Assembly: GCA_046309355.1 (NCBI GenBank)
Contig: JBKCPL010000062.1
Location: forward strand, 1-64,000
Direction of reading: 5' to 3'
Length of the DNA: 64,000 nucleotides
Source: CAYSBE01 sp046309355
Lineage (GTDB): Bacteria > Bacteroidota > Bacteroidia > UKL13-3
The position numbers and the translations under genes were made by a program. This document shows positions 1-7,463 of this stretch, one piece after another. The notes below the pieces were generated by a model. The model was given only the letters and a program-made list of their open reading frames with translations, did no database searches and had not been told where the DNA came from. Positions within the stretch are counted from its first letter, which is position 1. Each line of letters starts with the position of its first letter.

Positions 1-870
1 ATTTGCAGGAGCAGCGGAACCGGAATTGGTCTGAGCAATAAAGACTGCACGTTTTGCACCGGTTCCGTTCGTACAAGTTATGGAAGGAATTGTAGAGGAA
101 GTTGTAGTGCCCGATGTAATGGAAGTTGCTTGAGCGGTACCGGTGATTTTAAAATCATCGATGAGCCAGCGTTCGTTTGCTGCATCATTTAATAAAGTAA
201 TTCGGATCCTTAAGTTAGAAATTGAGGGTAGAGAAGTTATAGTTACTGTACTGTAGCCATCAGTTGTTCTTGCCCCTCCGCTAGAGGGACTATAGTCCAC
301 TGCCGTTGTATTCCCGTCATAAGTCGTGGATGCATTACCCGAACCGGAACTCCAAGACCAACGTGCATTGCTATTACCTAAAACTCGCACCGTATTGTAA
401 TACGTAGTTCCTCCATCAGGACTTACCGCAACCGTAACGATATCACCTACGTCAGCTCCATTTCCGGTTGAGCTTATTGAGTAGGATGCTAATCGAAATA
501 CCATTTGGATTGAAGAATACCCCGAAGTATTTATATTACTAGTAGTTAAAGTTGCAGTTCCATTTGCAATACCCCTAGAATGGGTTCCTTCAACAAAATA
601 GTCTGCAGAAGAAGGTGCATCAGAACTTGTAGTTGTTCCTGAGTAGTAAGCTCCGCTAGATAGAGTAAACAAAGTGGTTGTATTGTTCAAACCATCACTT
701 GCAATTGTCGTCTGCCCCCACCCTGTATTAAAAATCAACAACCCCGCCACCAAGCAAATAACCTGCATATGCTGCATGGGCAAGCATTTAAAAAGGCGGG
801 ATAAAAATGGATGGCAGCTACTGTGAGCGGAAGTAGCTTTTATACAATACTGGTTGTAATTGTTTTTCAT
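1..870 (-). CDS. Secreted protein, C-terminus cut by window edge
   Basis: The frame is open from an ATG at 870 down to base 1 (290 codons), so the N-terminus is present and the C-terminus is missing. A long N-terminal stretch ends in a hydrophobic segment (VICLVAGLLIF) followed by GWGQ, which looks like a signal peptide; an internal ATG at 777 would give a more ordinary signal peptide. The mature part is rich in Ser, Thr and Gly, and contains a beta-sandwich-like block that ends near WLIDDFKITG, as in the choice-of-anchor modules of Bacteroidota surface proteins. The same style of protein elsewhere in this window ends in a T9SS sorting domain, so export by T9SS is likely but cannot be shown here. 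Precise function unknown. Confidence 0.7.
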   Translation of the reverse strand, partial: MKNNYNQYCIKATSAHSSCHPFLSRLFKCLPMQHMQVICLVAGLLIFNTGWGQTTIASDGLNNTTTLFTLSSGAYYSGTTTSSDAPSSADYFVEGTHSRGIANGTATLTTSNINTSGYSSIQMVFRLASYSISSTGNGADVGDIVTVAVSPDGGTTYYNTVRVLGNSNARWSWSSGSGNASTTYDGNTTAVDYSPSSGGARTTDGYSTVTITSLPSISNLRIRITLLNDAANERWLIDDFKITGTAQATSITSGTTTSSTIPSITCTNGTGAKRAVFIAQTNSGSAAPAN

Positions 871-1424
871 ACACGTTTATGTTATGCTTAGTACCTGTTT
901 ATTTATTTTTTATCACTCGCTACTTAGTCTGCACTTTTCTGCCCAAAACCGGCATCAAACTGCCGGATATTAAAAGAATAATTGCTGTGACTTTATAGTT
1001 AATATGATGCATAAATTATTTAATTAAAGTACTCGAACATAAGAGATTATTGTAGTAAAAAAACATATTAAAATTACATTATAAAAATGTGACTATTTTG
1101 GGACAATATTAAAGCCTCTGGATGCAGGTCAATTGCGTCTTAATACTGTATACGCTATTGCTTGTTTGCTAAAATATCAATTGAAAACCCATGTGTTCAT
1201 TGTATGGGTTGCACAAGTCTGTTTCGCATGGAATAATAACCGTAGCCGAAGCAGTCGAGATTTTTTTTGAATACACGTAGATAAGATGATTAATAACACG
1301 GTGTAAATTTTTGCCGTGCATGTTGTTAATCAAATAGCCATACATGTATACACACCAGAAGGGATGTAGTGGGTTAAATTAATATCGGTTTGTATAAATA
1401 AAATAATGTACCGATATTTGTGGG
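871..1424. other. Intergenic region between divergent genes
   Basis: This 554-base AT-rich gap separates the divergently read secreted-protein gene and fic. I see no convincing gene, tRNA or terminator. It contains a weak hairpin (arms 1186-1192 and 1204-1210, 11-base loop, no T tract) and, at its right end, the dyad at 1381-1418 next to the fic start. A 29-codon open frame from 1191 has no support. The region presumably carries the promoters of both genes. Confidence 0.6.
1381..1418. promoter_or_regulatory. Perfect 9-bp inverted repeat before fic
   Basis: AATATCGGT (1381-1389) and ACCGATATT (1410-1418) are exact reverse complements separated by 20 bases and end 6 bases before the fic ATG. 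A TTTG (1389-1392) touches the left arm. GATATTTG (1413-1420), one mismatch from the Bacteroidota -7 element, touches the right arm, with 20 bases between the two boxes. A protein bound to both arms would cover the promoter and the start codon. The operator role is inferred. Confidence 0.45.
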
Positions 1425-2393
1425 ATGGATTGGAAACATATAGAGTTAGATGGAACTGTGCAGCCCCTTCTGGCACGCATTGATGCCAAGCGAAACCGCC
1501 TTGCGCAAGCCAGGCCTATATCGGGGGCTGCGCTACAACGCATTAAAAGTGAGTCGGCACTGGAATGGACTTACAACAGCAATGGCATTGAAGGCAATAC
1601 CCTTACCCTGCAAGAAACCCGTTTGGTGCTGCAAGATGGCATTACTGTAAAAGGCAAATCCCTGCACGAGCATTTTGAAGCCGTTAATCACCAGGAAGCC
1701 ATTGAATACATAGAATTGATAGCCAAGCCTACCTATCAACTTACAGAGTATGATATCTTACATACACACGCCTTGGTGTTGGATAAAATTGAAAAAGATT
1801 TTGCGGGGCGTTTTAGAAACAGCGGTGTACGCATCACAGGTGCCAATTTTACACCACCCAATGCACGTAAGGTATATGACTATGTGCATGAGTTGATGGA
1901 ATGGGTTAATGAGGGGTCTGCTGATTTGCATCCTATCATCAGGGCTACGGTATTTCATCACCGCTTTGTATGGATACATCCGTTTTTTGATGGCAATGGG
2001 CGCACTGTGCGCTTATTGTTCAATTTATTGTTGATGAAACACGGATATCCGCCTGCAATCATTCTGCGCAGCGACCGAAAAAAATATTACAACGCACTCA
2101 ATATGGCCAATGAAGGGCGCTATGATAAATTAGTGCTGTTGGTATGCCAAGCTGTGGAGCGTGGTTTGGATATTTATTTAAGCAACCTGGATGATTACGC
2201 AGATGAATACAAGCCCATTAGCCAGATTGTAGAAGAAACACAAGCACCCTACGGGCAGGAGTATTTAAGTTTGCTGGCACGCAGGGGCGCTATAGATGCA
2301 TACAAGGAAGGTAATGTATGGTATACACGGCAGCAATCTGTTACTGAATATATGACCAATCGTAAGCGAAAACGTAAGGTAGCCACATCGTAA
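1425..2393 (+). CDS. fic: Fic family protein AMP transferase, class II self-inhibited
   Basis: 322 aa. The Fic core motif HPFFDGNGRTVR is complete at residues 185-196: His185 is the catalytic base, Asp189 the Mg2+ ligand, and Arg193/Arg196 contact phosphates. An upstream helix carries the inhibitory motif SNGIEG (Ser52, Glu56, Gly57; pattern S/T-x3-E-G/N). This places it among N-terminally inhibited class II Fic enzymes, which transfer AMP from ATP to protein hydroxyls, often their own. The C-terminal region (about 262-310) looks like the winged-helix segment common in this family, and the protein ends in a basic tail. No separate antitoxin gene is adjacent, consistent with built-in inhibition. 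The target is unknown. The caspase-like gene faces it 17 bases downstream. The start is the ATG just after the dyad. Confidence 0.9.
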   Translation: MDWKHIELDGTVQPLLARIDAKRNRLAQARPISGAALQRIKSESALEWTYNSNGIEGNTLTLQETRLVLQDGITVKGKSLHEHFEAVNHQEAIEYIELIAKPTYQLTEYDILHTHALVLDKIEKDFAGRFRNSGVRITGANFTPPNARKVYDYVHELMEWVNEGSADLHPIIRATVFHHRFVWIHPFFDGNGRTVRLLFNLLLMKHGYPPAIILRSDRKKYYNALNMANEGRYDKLVLLVCQAVERGLDIYLSNLDDYADEYKPISQIVEETQAPYGQEYLSLLARRGAIDAYKEGNVWYTRQQSVTEYMTNRKRKRKVATS

Positions 2394-2410
2394 GGTGTGG
2401 TTATTTTGTT

Positions 2411-2980
2411 TTACAGGTGTACTAACTTAAAAGCTAGCTTTCGGGCAAATGTTTTATAGTACTCGCGTATGCGCTGGTCAACGGTGGCTATGTTTCGAAA
2501 CTCCTGAAGCATATCAATAAGCAGTATATCAAATACGCAGCCTTCAATAAATTTTATTTCTTTGCCAAAACCACACACGCACAGGGCATTTGTTTTCCTT
2601 AAAAACCGCTTGATATGCCTTAGGTCAACATTGAGTGTATGGCAGGTGCCAAAATGAATAATTTTATTGTGGCATTCAGGTCCCAGCATATCGGCCAGTT
2701 CATCCAGGGTTACTATTTCTTTTCCTACCAGTATTTGCTGTGGCTTGCCGTGAAACGCGATGTAGAGAATGCTGTAGTCTTTGTATTTTTTAAGGCTCCA
2801 CTGATTGAGGTAATAAGCCAGATTTTCGCGTGTGCCGCAGTGGCGGTGTATGTAATTGATATCGCGGTTGCGTTTCAGAAACTGAAGCACCTCCAATACG
2901 GAGTTTTGTTCTTTCAAATCTTTACTCCAGTCGCCCTCCAGGCAAAACACTTCTTTAATATAGGTCTTGGCAAATTTCAC
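2411..2980 (-). CDS. Caspase-like Cys/His protein (DUF6642-like)
   Basis: 189 aa, cytoplasmic, with no signal peptide. A buried beta strand ending in AFHG (His77) and a second ending in IHFGTC (Cys113) give the His-then-Cys order and spacing of the caspase/CHAT fold. The N-terminal FCLEGDW and the following helices resemble the uncharacterised Bacteroidota family DUF6642; I recall this family rather than having searched for it. The start is GTG at 2980, because a TAG stops the frame immediately upstream. It faces fic tail to tail and is followed upstream by its own small gene cluster. Protease activity and any link to Fic are inferences. If it is not a protease, it may be a degenerate caspase fold used for binding. 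Confidence 0.65.
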   Translation of the reverse strand: MKFAKTYIKEVFCLEGDWSKDLKEQNSVLEVLQFLKRNRDINYIHRHCGTRENLAYYLNQWSLKKYKDYSILYIAFHGKPQQILVGKEIVTLDELADMLGPECHNKIIHFGTCHTLNVDLRHIKRFLRKTNALCVCGFGKEIKFIEGCVFDILLIDMLQEFRNIATVDQRIREYYKTFARKLAFKLVHL

Positions 2981-3030
2981 CTATACGAAGGTATTGAATA
3001 TTGCCATACATAGTTAGCATTCAGGCAAAT

Positions 3031-3060
3031 AAAAAAGGATGACTGTGGTCATCCTTTTTT
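3031..3060 (-). terminator. Rho-independent terminator
   Basis: A 13-bp perfect stem (3031-3043 with 3048-3060) with a TGTG loop, flanked by A and T runs. It lies 19 bases after the stop of the leftward DUF4177-like gene and before the caspase-like gene, so it separates their transcripts. Confidence 0.8.
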
Positions 3061-3079
3061 ATTTCGGTGTGCTATGGCC

Positions 3080-3490
3080 TTATTTGGCTTTGCGAAACAG
3101 GTAGCGGGTAATAAATATGCCGTTGCTAGTATTGCCGTTGCTTTGGCTGGTGCTTGAGCCTGTAGTTACCTGATACAGTTCCCAGCCATCGCTGCAGTAT
3201 TCGTTTACTTTATCTACAATCAGTTTATCGTTGTTCGATATATTGCTAAAGTTGATACCTACCAGACTGTAAAAGTTCATCAGGTCTTTCTCAACCATTG
3301 TACCGCTTTTATCGGTTGAGAGTATACGCGAACGGCCCAGTCCGCCCGGAACGATGGATTCGACAGTAGAAAACTGTTTGTATTCGTAATTGGTTGCCGT
3401 ATTTTTTTCGGCCGGTTTAAATGCCCAGATGGTAAAAAGGCATAAGGTGAAGGCGGCACCGAGTGCTGCATACATAAAGTTGGTTTTCAT
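3080..3490 (-). CDS. Membrane-anchored DUF4177-like small protein
   Basis: 136 aa. An N-terminal hydrophobic helix (about residues 6-24, AALGAAFTLCLFTIWAF) acts as a signal anchor or signal peptide. The rest contains YEYKQFS near residue 35 and the C-terminal pattern CSDGWELYQVTTG followed by a strand ending YLFRK. This is the usual layout of DUF4177, a small alpha/beta domain of unknown function, with a Ser/Asn-rich insertion between the last two strands. It is divergent from the secreted-protein gene at 3533 across only 42 bases, and ends at a strong terminator. Function unknown. Confidence 0.65.
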   Translation of the reverse strand: MKTNFMYAALGAAFTLCLFTIWAFKPAEKNTATNYEYKQFSTVESIVPGGLGRSRILSTDKSGTMVEKDLMNFYSLVGINFSNISNNDKLIVDKVNEYCSDGWELYQVTTGSSTSQSNGNTSNGIFITRYLFRKAK

Positions 3491-3497
3491 GTGATTT

Positions 3498-3524
3498 ATT
3501 ATTTAGTTTACACTACGAAATAAT
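3498..3524. promoter_or_regulatory. Dyad centred in a 42-bp divergent promoter
   Basis: ATTATTT (3498-3504) and AAATAAT (3518-3524) are perfect reverse complements around a 13-base spacer. The dyad centre (3511) coincides with the centre of the 42-base gap between the two divergent starts (3490 and 3533). Both promoters must overlap here or lie inside the opposite gene. Shared control is inferred; AT-rich dyads can also arise by chance. Confidence 0.3.
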
Positions 3525-3532
3525 CATAAAAT

Positions 3533-3976
3533 ATGAAATTTACAGCATTCATTCTTTGTTTTACTTATGCATGCGCAGCCATAGCACAAAGTGAAGACTA
3601 CATTAAACTGACCATAGGGGATGTAAAAATAACCGAGAACAACTCGGTAGCAGATGGAACAGGGGGCGTGGTGGATTTAAAAAATAAAAGTAAAACGCGT
3701 GATATTGAGCTATATCGTTCAGCCGGCCTAAGTATTTCAGCCAACATGAAAGTGTCTAGCAACAACTCCAGAAGAAGTTCAACCAAATCGGGATCCATTA
3801 CCGTGGATGTGACATATAATACGGTATATGGCGATAAAAAAGACAAGCGCACTGCACAGTACGTATTTTATCTAGATGACGAACGAAAGTTTACGGCCAA
3901 AGAACAATTTGTATTTAAAAACGGATTGAAGCCACGTCAAATTAAATTGTCGTACACCGGACAGTTTTCCGACTAA
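3533..3976 (+). CDS. Secreted hypothetical protein
   Basis: 147 aa with a clear signal peptide (residues 1-19, cleavage after AIAQ). The mature protein is polar, with alternating short strands and a Ser/Lys-rich centre (residues 55-75), suggesting a small all-beta periplasmic or surface protein. No family recognised. There is no sorting domain and no lipobox. It is divergent from the DUF4177-like gene across 42 bases. Confidence 0.6.
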   Translation: MKFTAFILCFTYACAAIAQSEDYIKLTIGDVKITENNSVADGTGGVVDLKNKSKTRDIELYRSAGLSISANMKVSSNNSRRSSTKSGSITVDVTYNTVYGDKKDKRTAQYVFYLDDERKFTAKEQFVFKNGLKPRQIKLSYTGQFSD

Positions 3977-4071
3977 CATAAAAGTCGTTTACGGGCATGG
4001 TAGCTTTATCAAACAGGAGTACACACTGCTGTATAAGTTACAGGTACGTTAGACCGCGACAGTTATAAAAT

Positions 4072-4102
4072 AAAAAAATCATGGAGTATTGAGCCCCATG
4101 AT
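4072..4102 (-). terminator. Terminator after the CsgG-like gene
   Basis: A 7-bp stem (4078-4084 with 4096-4102) with an 11-base loop, followed on the minus strand by seven T residues (4072-4078). It lies 34 bases past the stop of the leftward gene at 4136. Confidence 0.6.
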
Positions 4103-4135
4103 GTGTACTGAAATGTATGCTGAATTAGTTAGGTA

Positions 4136-5236
4136 TTATCGCTTGGAGTTGTAGCCTAAAGAAATACCTACCCTAAAACCTTCTTTGGTAGGAAAAGTGA
4201 ACCACGCATTTATTGGTATATTTAATTTACCCGACTTAATGGTGCGGCCAAAAGCGAATACCAGGGCTGCTGTCAGTTCGCTAACTCCTCTGGAGTCAAG
4301 TTTTCGCGAAGTGGGAGTTCCTGGTGGTATCTTGTCTTTACCCTCTACTAATATACTGCCGTTTACATCTGCTACACGAGCATAGCTTGCAAAACCGATG
4401 GCGGGCCCGAATGCAATTTCGAGTCCGTTTACATTATTCCTGAATCCGTTCATAAACGTAACACTGGGAATGATGGAACCTTGTTCAAGCCCTGTTATCA
4501 TTGGCAAAAATTCGAACAGCGCCTGAAACTTGCCTTCATTCAAGTATTGTACTTCGAACTGATATCCGAACTGAAACATGAATATACTTTTACCATATCC
4601 ACCTTGACCGGTTGAACGGGAAATAACTTCGGCAGTTTCACCAAAAGGCAGGGTAAAACCAAGTCTGGGACCTTGCAAATTCAATCGGTTTATGGCTGGA
4701 TTATTTACTGAACTTTCATAATCAAATTTCTTAGTCAGTTTAGTTACCAAATCTTCCGCATTGGAATATCCGAACATTTTGCGTACCGATACCGAAACCA
4801 TTTGCTGAATCTCTATGGGCAGGTTCAGAAATTCCATAACCGATGATTTAACTATCATATCTTTTTCTACATCAATCATGCGCAGTGTTACAACAATGGT
4901 TTGCGTGTACTGTTCCACACTTCCGGTAAGCATATACTGTGCGCCAATGGCTGAACCTACCTGAACCAGACATGATTTACCGTAGCATCCTGCAATAACG
5001 AGTTGCTTTTTTTCAGCCAGAGCTATTACATCGTATTTATCTACCACACTGAATGTATCTAGCTTCTCTAGTTCCATCCTCACCAAATTGCCCATTTGCT
5101 GCGGGTCGAGAGTCAGACCTTTGGTTTCAATATTTAATACCCCTACAACGGGTCTAGTTTTAGTTTGAGAAAATGCAAATTGTACCGTACATACAGCCAG
5201 TGTAAGTAACAAAATGATGTGGCGGATGGTTTTCAT
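4136..5236 (-). CDS. CsgG-like periplasmic/outer-membrane protein
   Basis: 366 aa from the ATG at 5236, which begins a good signal peptide (KTIRHIILLLTLAVC up to AFSQ). An in-frame open stretch reaches 5335, but the promoter lies inside it. The N-terminal half (about residues 30-165) has the CsgG/LpoB/TolB-N layout: VVGVLNIE, a helix ending in LEKLDTFSVVDKYD, then GAQYMLTGSVEQY and a strand TIVVTLRMIDVE. It lacks the lipobox Cys of CsgG and LpoB. The C-terminal half has alternating glycine- and aromatic-rich strands (FQFGYQFEVQYL, AFGPAIGFASYA, VGISLGYNSKR) like a small outer-membrane barrel. The role may be envelope assembly or secretion. It is divergent from an HTH regulator. Confidence 0.55.
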   Translation of the reverse strand: MKTIRHIILLLTLAVCTVQFAFSQTKTRPVVGVLNIETKGLTLDPQQMGNLVRMELEKLDTFSVVDKYDVIALAEKKQLVIAGCYGKSCLVQVGSAIGAQYMLTGSVEQYTQTIVVTLRMIDVEKDMIVKSSVMEFLNLPIEIQQMVSVSVRKMFGYSNAEDLVTKLTKKFDYESSVNNPAINRLNLQGPRLGFTLPFGETAEVISRSTGQGGYGKSIFMFQFGYQFEVQYLNEGKFQALFEFLPMITGLEQGSIIPSVTFMNGFRNNVNGLEIAFGPAIGFASYARVADVNGSILVEGKDKIPPGTPTSRKLDSRGVSELTAALVFAFGRTIKSGKLNIPINAWFTFPTKEGFRVGISLGYNSKR

Positions 5237-5277
5237 ATATTTATTATAATGTGTGAAACAAAATTCGAACTTCATGG

Positions 5278-5285
5278 CAAATGTA
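5278..5285 (-). promoter_or_regulatory. Bacteroidota -7 box for the CsgG-like gene
   Basis: Read leftward this is TACATTTG, an exact match to TAnnTTTG, 42 bases before the ATG at 5236. A matching TTTG at the usual 19-21 base distance is not present; the nearest is 24 bases away. It supports the start at 5236 over the longer frame. Confidence 0.45.
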
Positions 5286-5399
5286 CAAAACGAATTTGCG
5301 ATGCAGGCACAAACAGGAATAAAAGATTCGTACAATTCTGTCTGAATTCATACCTATGTGAACCTGAAATTGGTAAAATACAGTTCGATTAATCAAACA

Positions 5400-5416
5400 T
5401 TTGCATATTTTGCAAA
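5400..5416. promoter_or_regulatory. Inverted repeat before HTH regulator
   Basis: TTTGCA (5400-5405) and TGCAAA (5411-5416) form a perfect dyad with a 5-base spacer, 27 bases before the regulator's ATG and inside the divergent interval. It could be an autoregulatory operator, but a short AT-rich dyad may be chance. Confidence 0.25.
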
Positions 5417-5442
5417 AGAAAGTTGACGTAATAACGCACACT

Positions 5443-6450
5443 ATGCCAAATAAAGTTAGCGAAAAATCAGATGAATTGCAGATTGGTTTTTTTAACCGAA
5501 TCAAACAATGTTCTCCTGCCAACCTCTCGCTGGTAGATGAAATTGCAGAAGTGCTGAAGATAAGCAACGACAGTGCTTACCGCAGAATGCGTGGCGAAAC
5601 ACCGCTTACTATTGTAGAACTTGACACATTGTGTCGTCATTATAAGGTACCGTTCGATACGCAGGTACAGCACGATGTAGATACGGTGTCTTTCAGTTAC
5701 CGAAGGCTGGAGGGCAAGGAAGAAAATTTTGCCGCCTGGCTGAATAACTTGAAAAATGATGTCGAAAAAATTGCCGGGGTAAAAAACAGCCGAATCATAT
5801 ATGCAGCAGATGATGTACCCATTTGGCATCATTTTATAGATGAAGAATTTATTGCCTTTAAGTTTTTTTACTGGCTCAAATGCATATTGAATGAAACACG
5901 CTATGTAAACAGCCGTTTCAATGTTTCGCTAATTGATCCGAGCCTGATACAGTCTGCGAAAGATTTGCTGAAAAATTATAACCGCACAAATTCGGCTGAG
6001 ATATGGACCGAAGACACCCTGAACAGTACACTTAAGCAAATTGAGTATTTCTGGGAATCGGATTTTTTTACCGGAAAGGAAGAAGCCTTACGCATGTGTA
6101 CGTATGTAACACAGGTTTTGGAAAAACTTCAGTTGAAAGCTGAACGTAGCAGCAAACTGGATAATAGTGCCGATGAAAATTTTCAGTTGTATGTAAGCGA
6201 TGTGATGGTAGGAAACAATACCATTTTGGTAAGTATTGGCGATACCAAAGTAGCCTATGTAAGCAACAATACATTTAATTTTTTAAGCACGGGAAATGCT
6301 GCTTTTGTTGGCGAAAACGAAGTATGGCTGAACAATCTTCTTAAAAAATCATCGCTTATCAGCGGTGTATCGGAAAAACAACGCAACCGTTACTTCCGCT
6401 TGCTGCACGGCAAAGTTGAACGTTTGCGCCTCGCTATTGAACAGGGTTAA
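5443..6450 (+). CDS. HTH transcriptional regulator, Bacteroidota type
   Basis: 335 aa from the ATG at 5443; an in-frame start at 5401 lies within the dyad and is less likely. The N-terminal 75 residues form a Cro/C1-like helix-turn-helix: LVDEIAEVLKISNDSAYRRMRGETPLT with a recognition helix ending in YRRMRGE. The remaining 250 residues are helical and variable, as in the large Bacteroidota family of XRE-like regulators of unknown ligand; late glycine-containing strands (VMVGNNTILVSIGD) may be a small sensor domain. It is divergent from the CsgG-like gene, so that gene and fic-side genes are plausible targets. Regulated genes are not determinable here. Confidence 0.75.
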   Translation: MPNKVSEKSDELQIGFFNRIKQCSPANLSLVDEIAEVLKISNDSAYRRMRGETPLTIVELDTLCRHYKVPFDTQVQHDVDTVSFSYRRLEGKEENFAAWLNNLKNDVEKIAGVKNSRIIYAADDVPIWHHFIDEEFIAFKFFYWLKCILNETRYVNSRFNVSLIDPSLIQSAKDLLKNYNRTNSAEIWTEDTLNSTLKQIEYFWESDFFTGKEEALRMCTYVTQVLEKLQLKAERSSKLDNSADENFQLYVSDVMVGNNTILVSIGDTKVAYVSNNTFNFLSTGNAAFVGENEVWLNNLLKKSSLISGVSEKQRNRYFRLLHGKVERLRLAIEQG

Positions 6451-6452
6451 GT

Positions 6453-7463
6453 TTATTTAATGCGCAGGTATTCGAAACGCGGTGTGCCTTTAATACCCTG
6501 ATCGTTGTAAAAATCAATAAATCGCATTTTGTAAATGGCTTGCTGTGCATTGTGTTCATGCACTACAAAATTGATATAATTACGGGTGATGTACCTAACA
6601 CCGGTTGATGTAAAATCAGGATACTTCCATTCAAATCCGATGGCATCGCGCCTGTTGCTGTAATGAAGCATTTGGGCAAATTCAGGTGTTAATGTTTCGA
6701 ACTTTTGCGTACTGTCTACACCTACGGAAATGGCTGCTGTATTAATATGTACACCCACAACGGTATATAGCAGCGGAGGACTAAATTCGTAATAAATCCA
6801 GCGGTAGCGTGTAAAACAAAAGTGCCACTGTGAATAGTCGGGTTCAATAGGTACACATTTTCCACCTTGTGCGAAACTAAAGTACACATTGAGTTTTTCT
6901 GAATCTTTATAGACTGTGTGTTCTTGTACAGAACTGCCGTCTAATTGGGCGGTGACAATCACGTAGCGTATTTCTGAAATTTCTTTCACATAAAACTGAT
7001 AGTATCTTTCGGTAGCATCCACCGCAAAGCCTCTGTCTATAACATATACACTGTCGGTTTCTGTTTTTACTGATAGGTTATAACACCCGGCCAGTGCCAG
7101 AGAGTCATGCATGCCCGAGGCACCGTCCCATCGCCAGTTGAGGGGCTCCGTAGTTACACGTTCAAATTTGTTTTTTCCGGTGGCGGCAACCAGCACCCCT
7201 TTGCCTCCGTTCAGGCGTATCAGGCATCCATTCTTGTGTGCTTCCAGCTGAAGATCCCAATCATCGTTATCGGCTGTCCATTGCTGCCCGGTTTCCAGGT
7301 TCACAAATACCTGACGGTCGTAATTCTCGGTCATGTCGGCTGTGCCCAGTTGCACATTGTCGGACTTTGCCGGCAGTTTTACAGGCAGCTCATCTTTTTC
7401 GCATGAGCTGATGAACCCCATACATACAAGTAGACAAATATTAAAAAATGCACGATTCATCAT
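6453..7463 (-). CDS. hmuY: HmuY-like heme-binding lipoprotein
   Basis: 336 aa. Signal peptide with lipobox GFISSC (Cys21) followed by EKDE, so probably surface- or periplasm-exposed on a lipid anchor. HmuY signatures are present: DWDLQLE near residue 69, RLNGGKG, the mid-domain pattern W-x3-FTRY followed by TVVGVHIN, and an ending with FIDFYNDQGIKGTPRFEYLRIK-like strands. HmuY proteins bind heme, or strip it from host proteins, and hand it to a TonB receptor. The gene overlaps the receptor gene by 4 bases (ATGA), so translation is coupled. It is the last gene of the three-gene leftward operon. Heme as ligand is inferred from the family and the context. Confidence 0.8.
   Translation of the reverse strand: MMNRAFFNICLLVCMGFISSCEKDELPVKLPAKSDNVQLGTADMTENYDRQVFVNLETGQQWTADNDDWDLQLEAHKNGCLIRLNGGKGVLVAATGKNKFERVTTEPLNWRWDGASGMHDSLALAGCYNLSVKTETDSVYVIDRGFAVDATERYYQFYVKEISEIRYVIVTAQLDGSSVQEHTVYKDSEKLNVYFSFAQGGKCVPIEPDYSQWHFCFTRYRWIYYEFSPPLLYTVVGVHINTAAISVGVDSTQKFETLTPEFAQMLHYSNRRDAIGFEWKYPDFTSTGVRYITRNYINFVVHEHNAQQAIYKMRFIDFYNDQGIKGTPRFEYLRIK

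Noticed and set aside
1186..1210. Hairpin AACCCAT/ATGGGTT as a terminator
   Set aside because: No T tract and no gene ending nearby; both flanking genes start at this gap.
1191..1280. Small open frame in the fic upstream gap
   Set aside because: 29 codons, no ribosome site, no recognisable peptide; expected by chance.
1425..2393. Fic as half of a FicT/FicA toxin-antitoxin pair
   Set aside because: The inhibitory S-x3-E-G helix lies within the same protein and no small antitoxin gene is adjacent.
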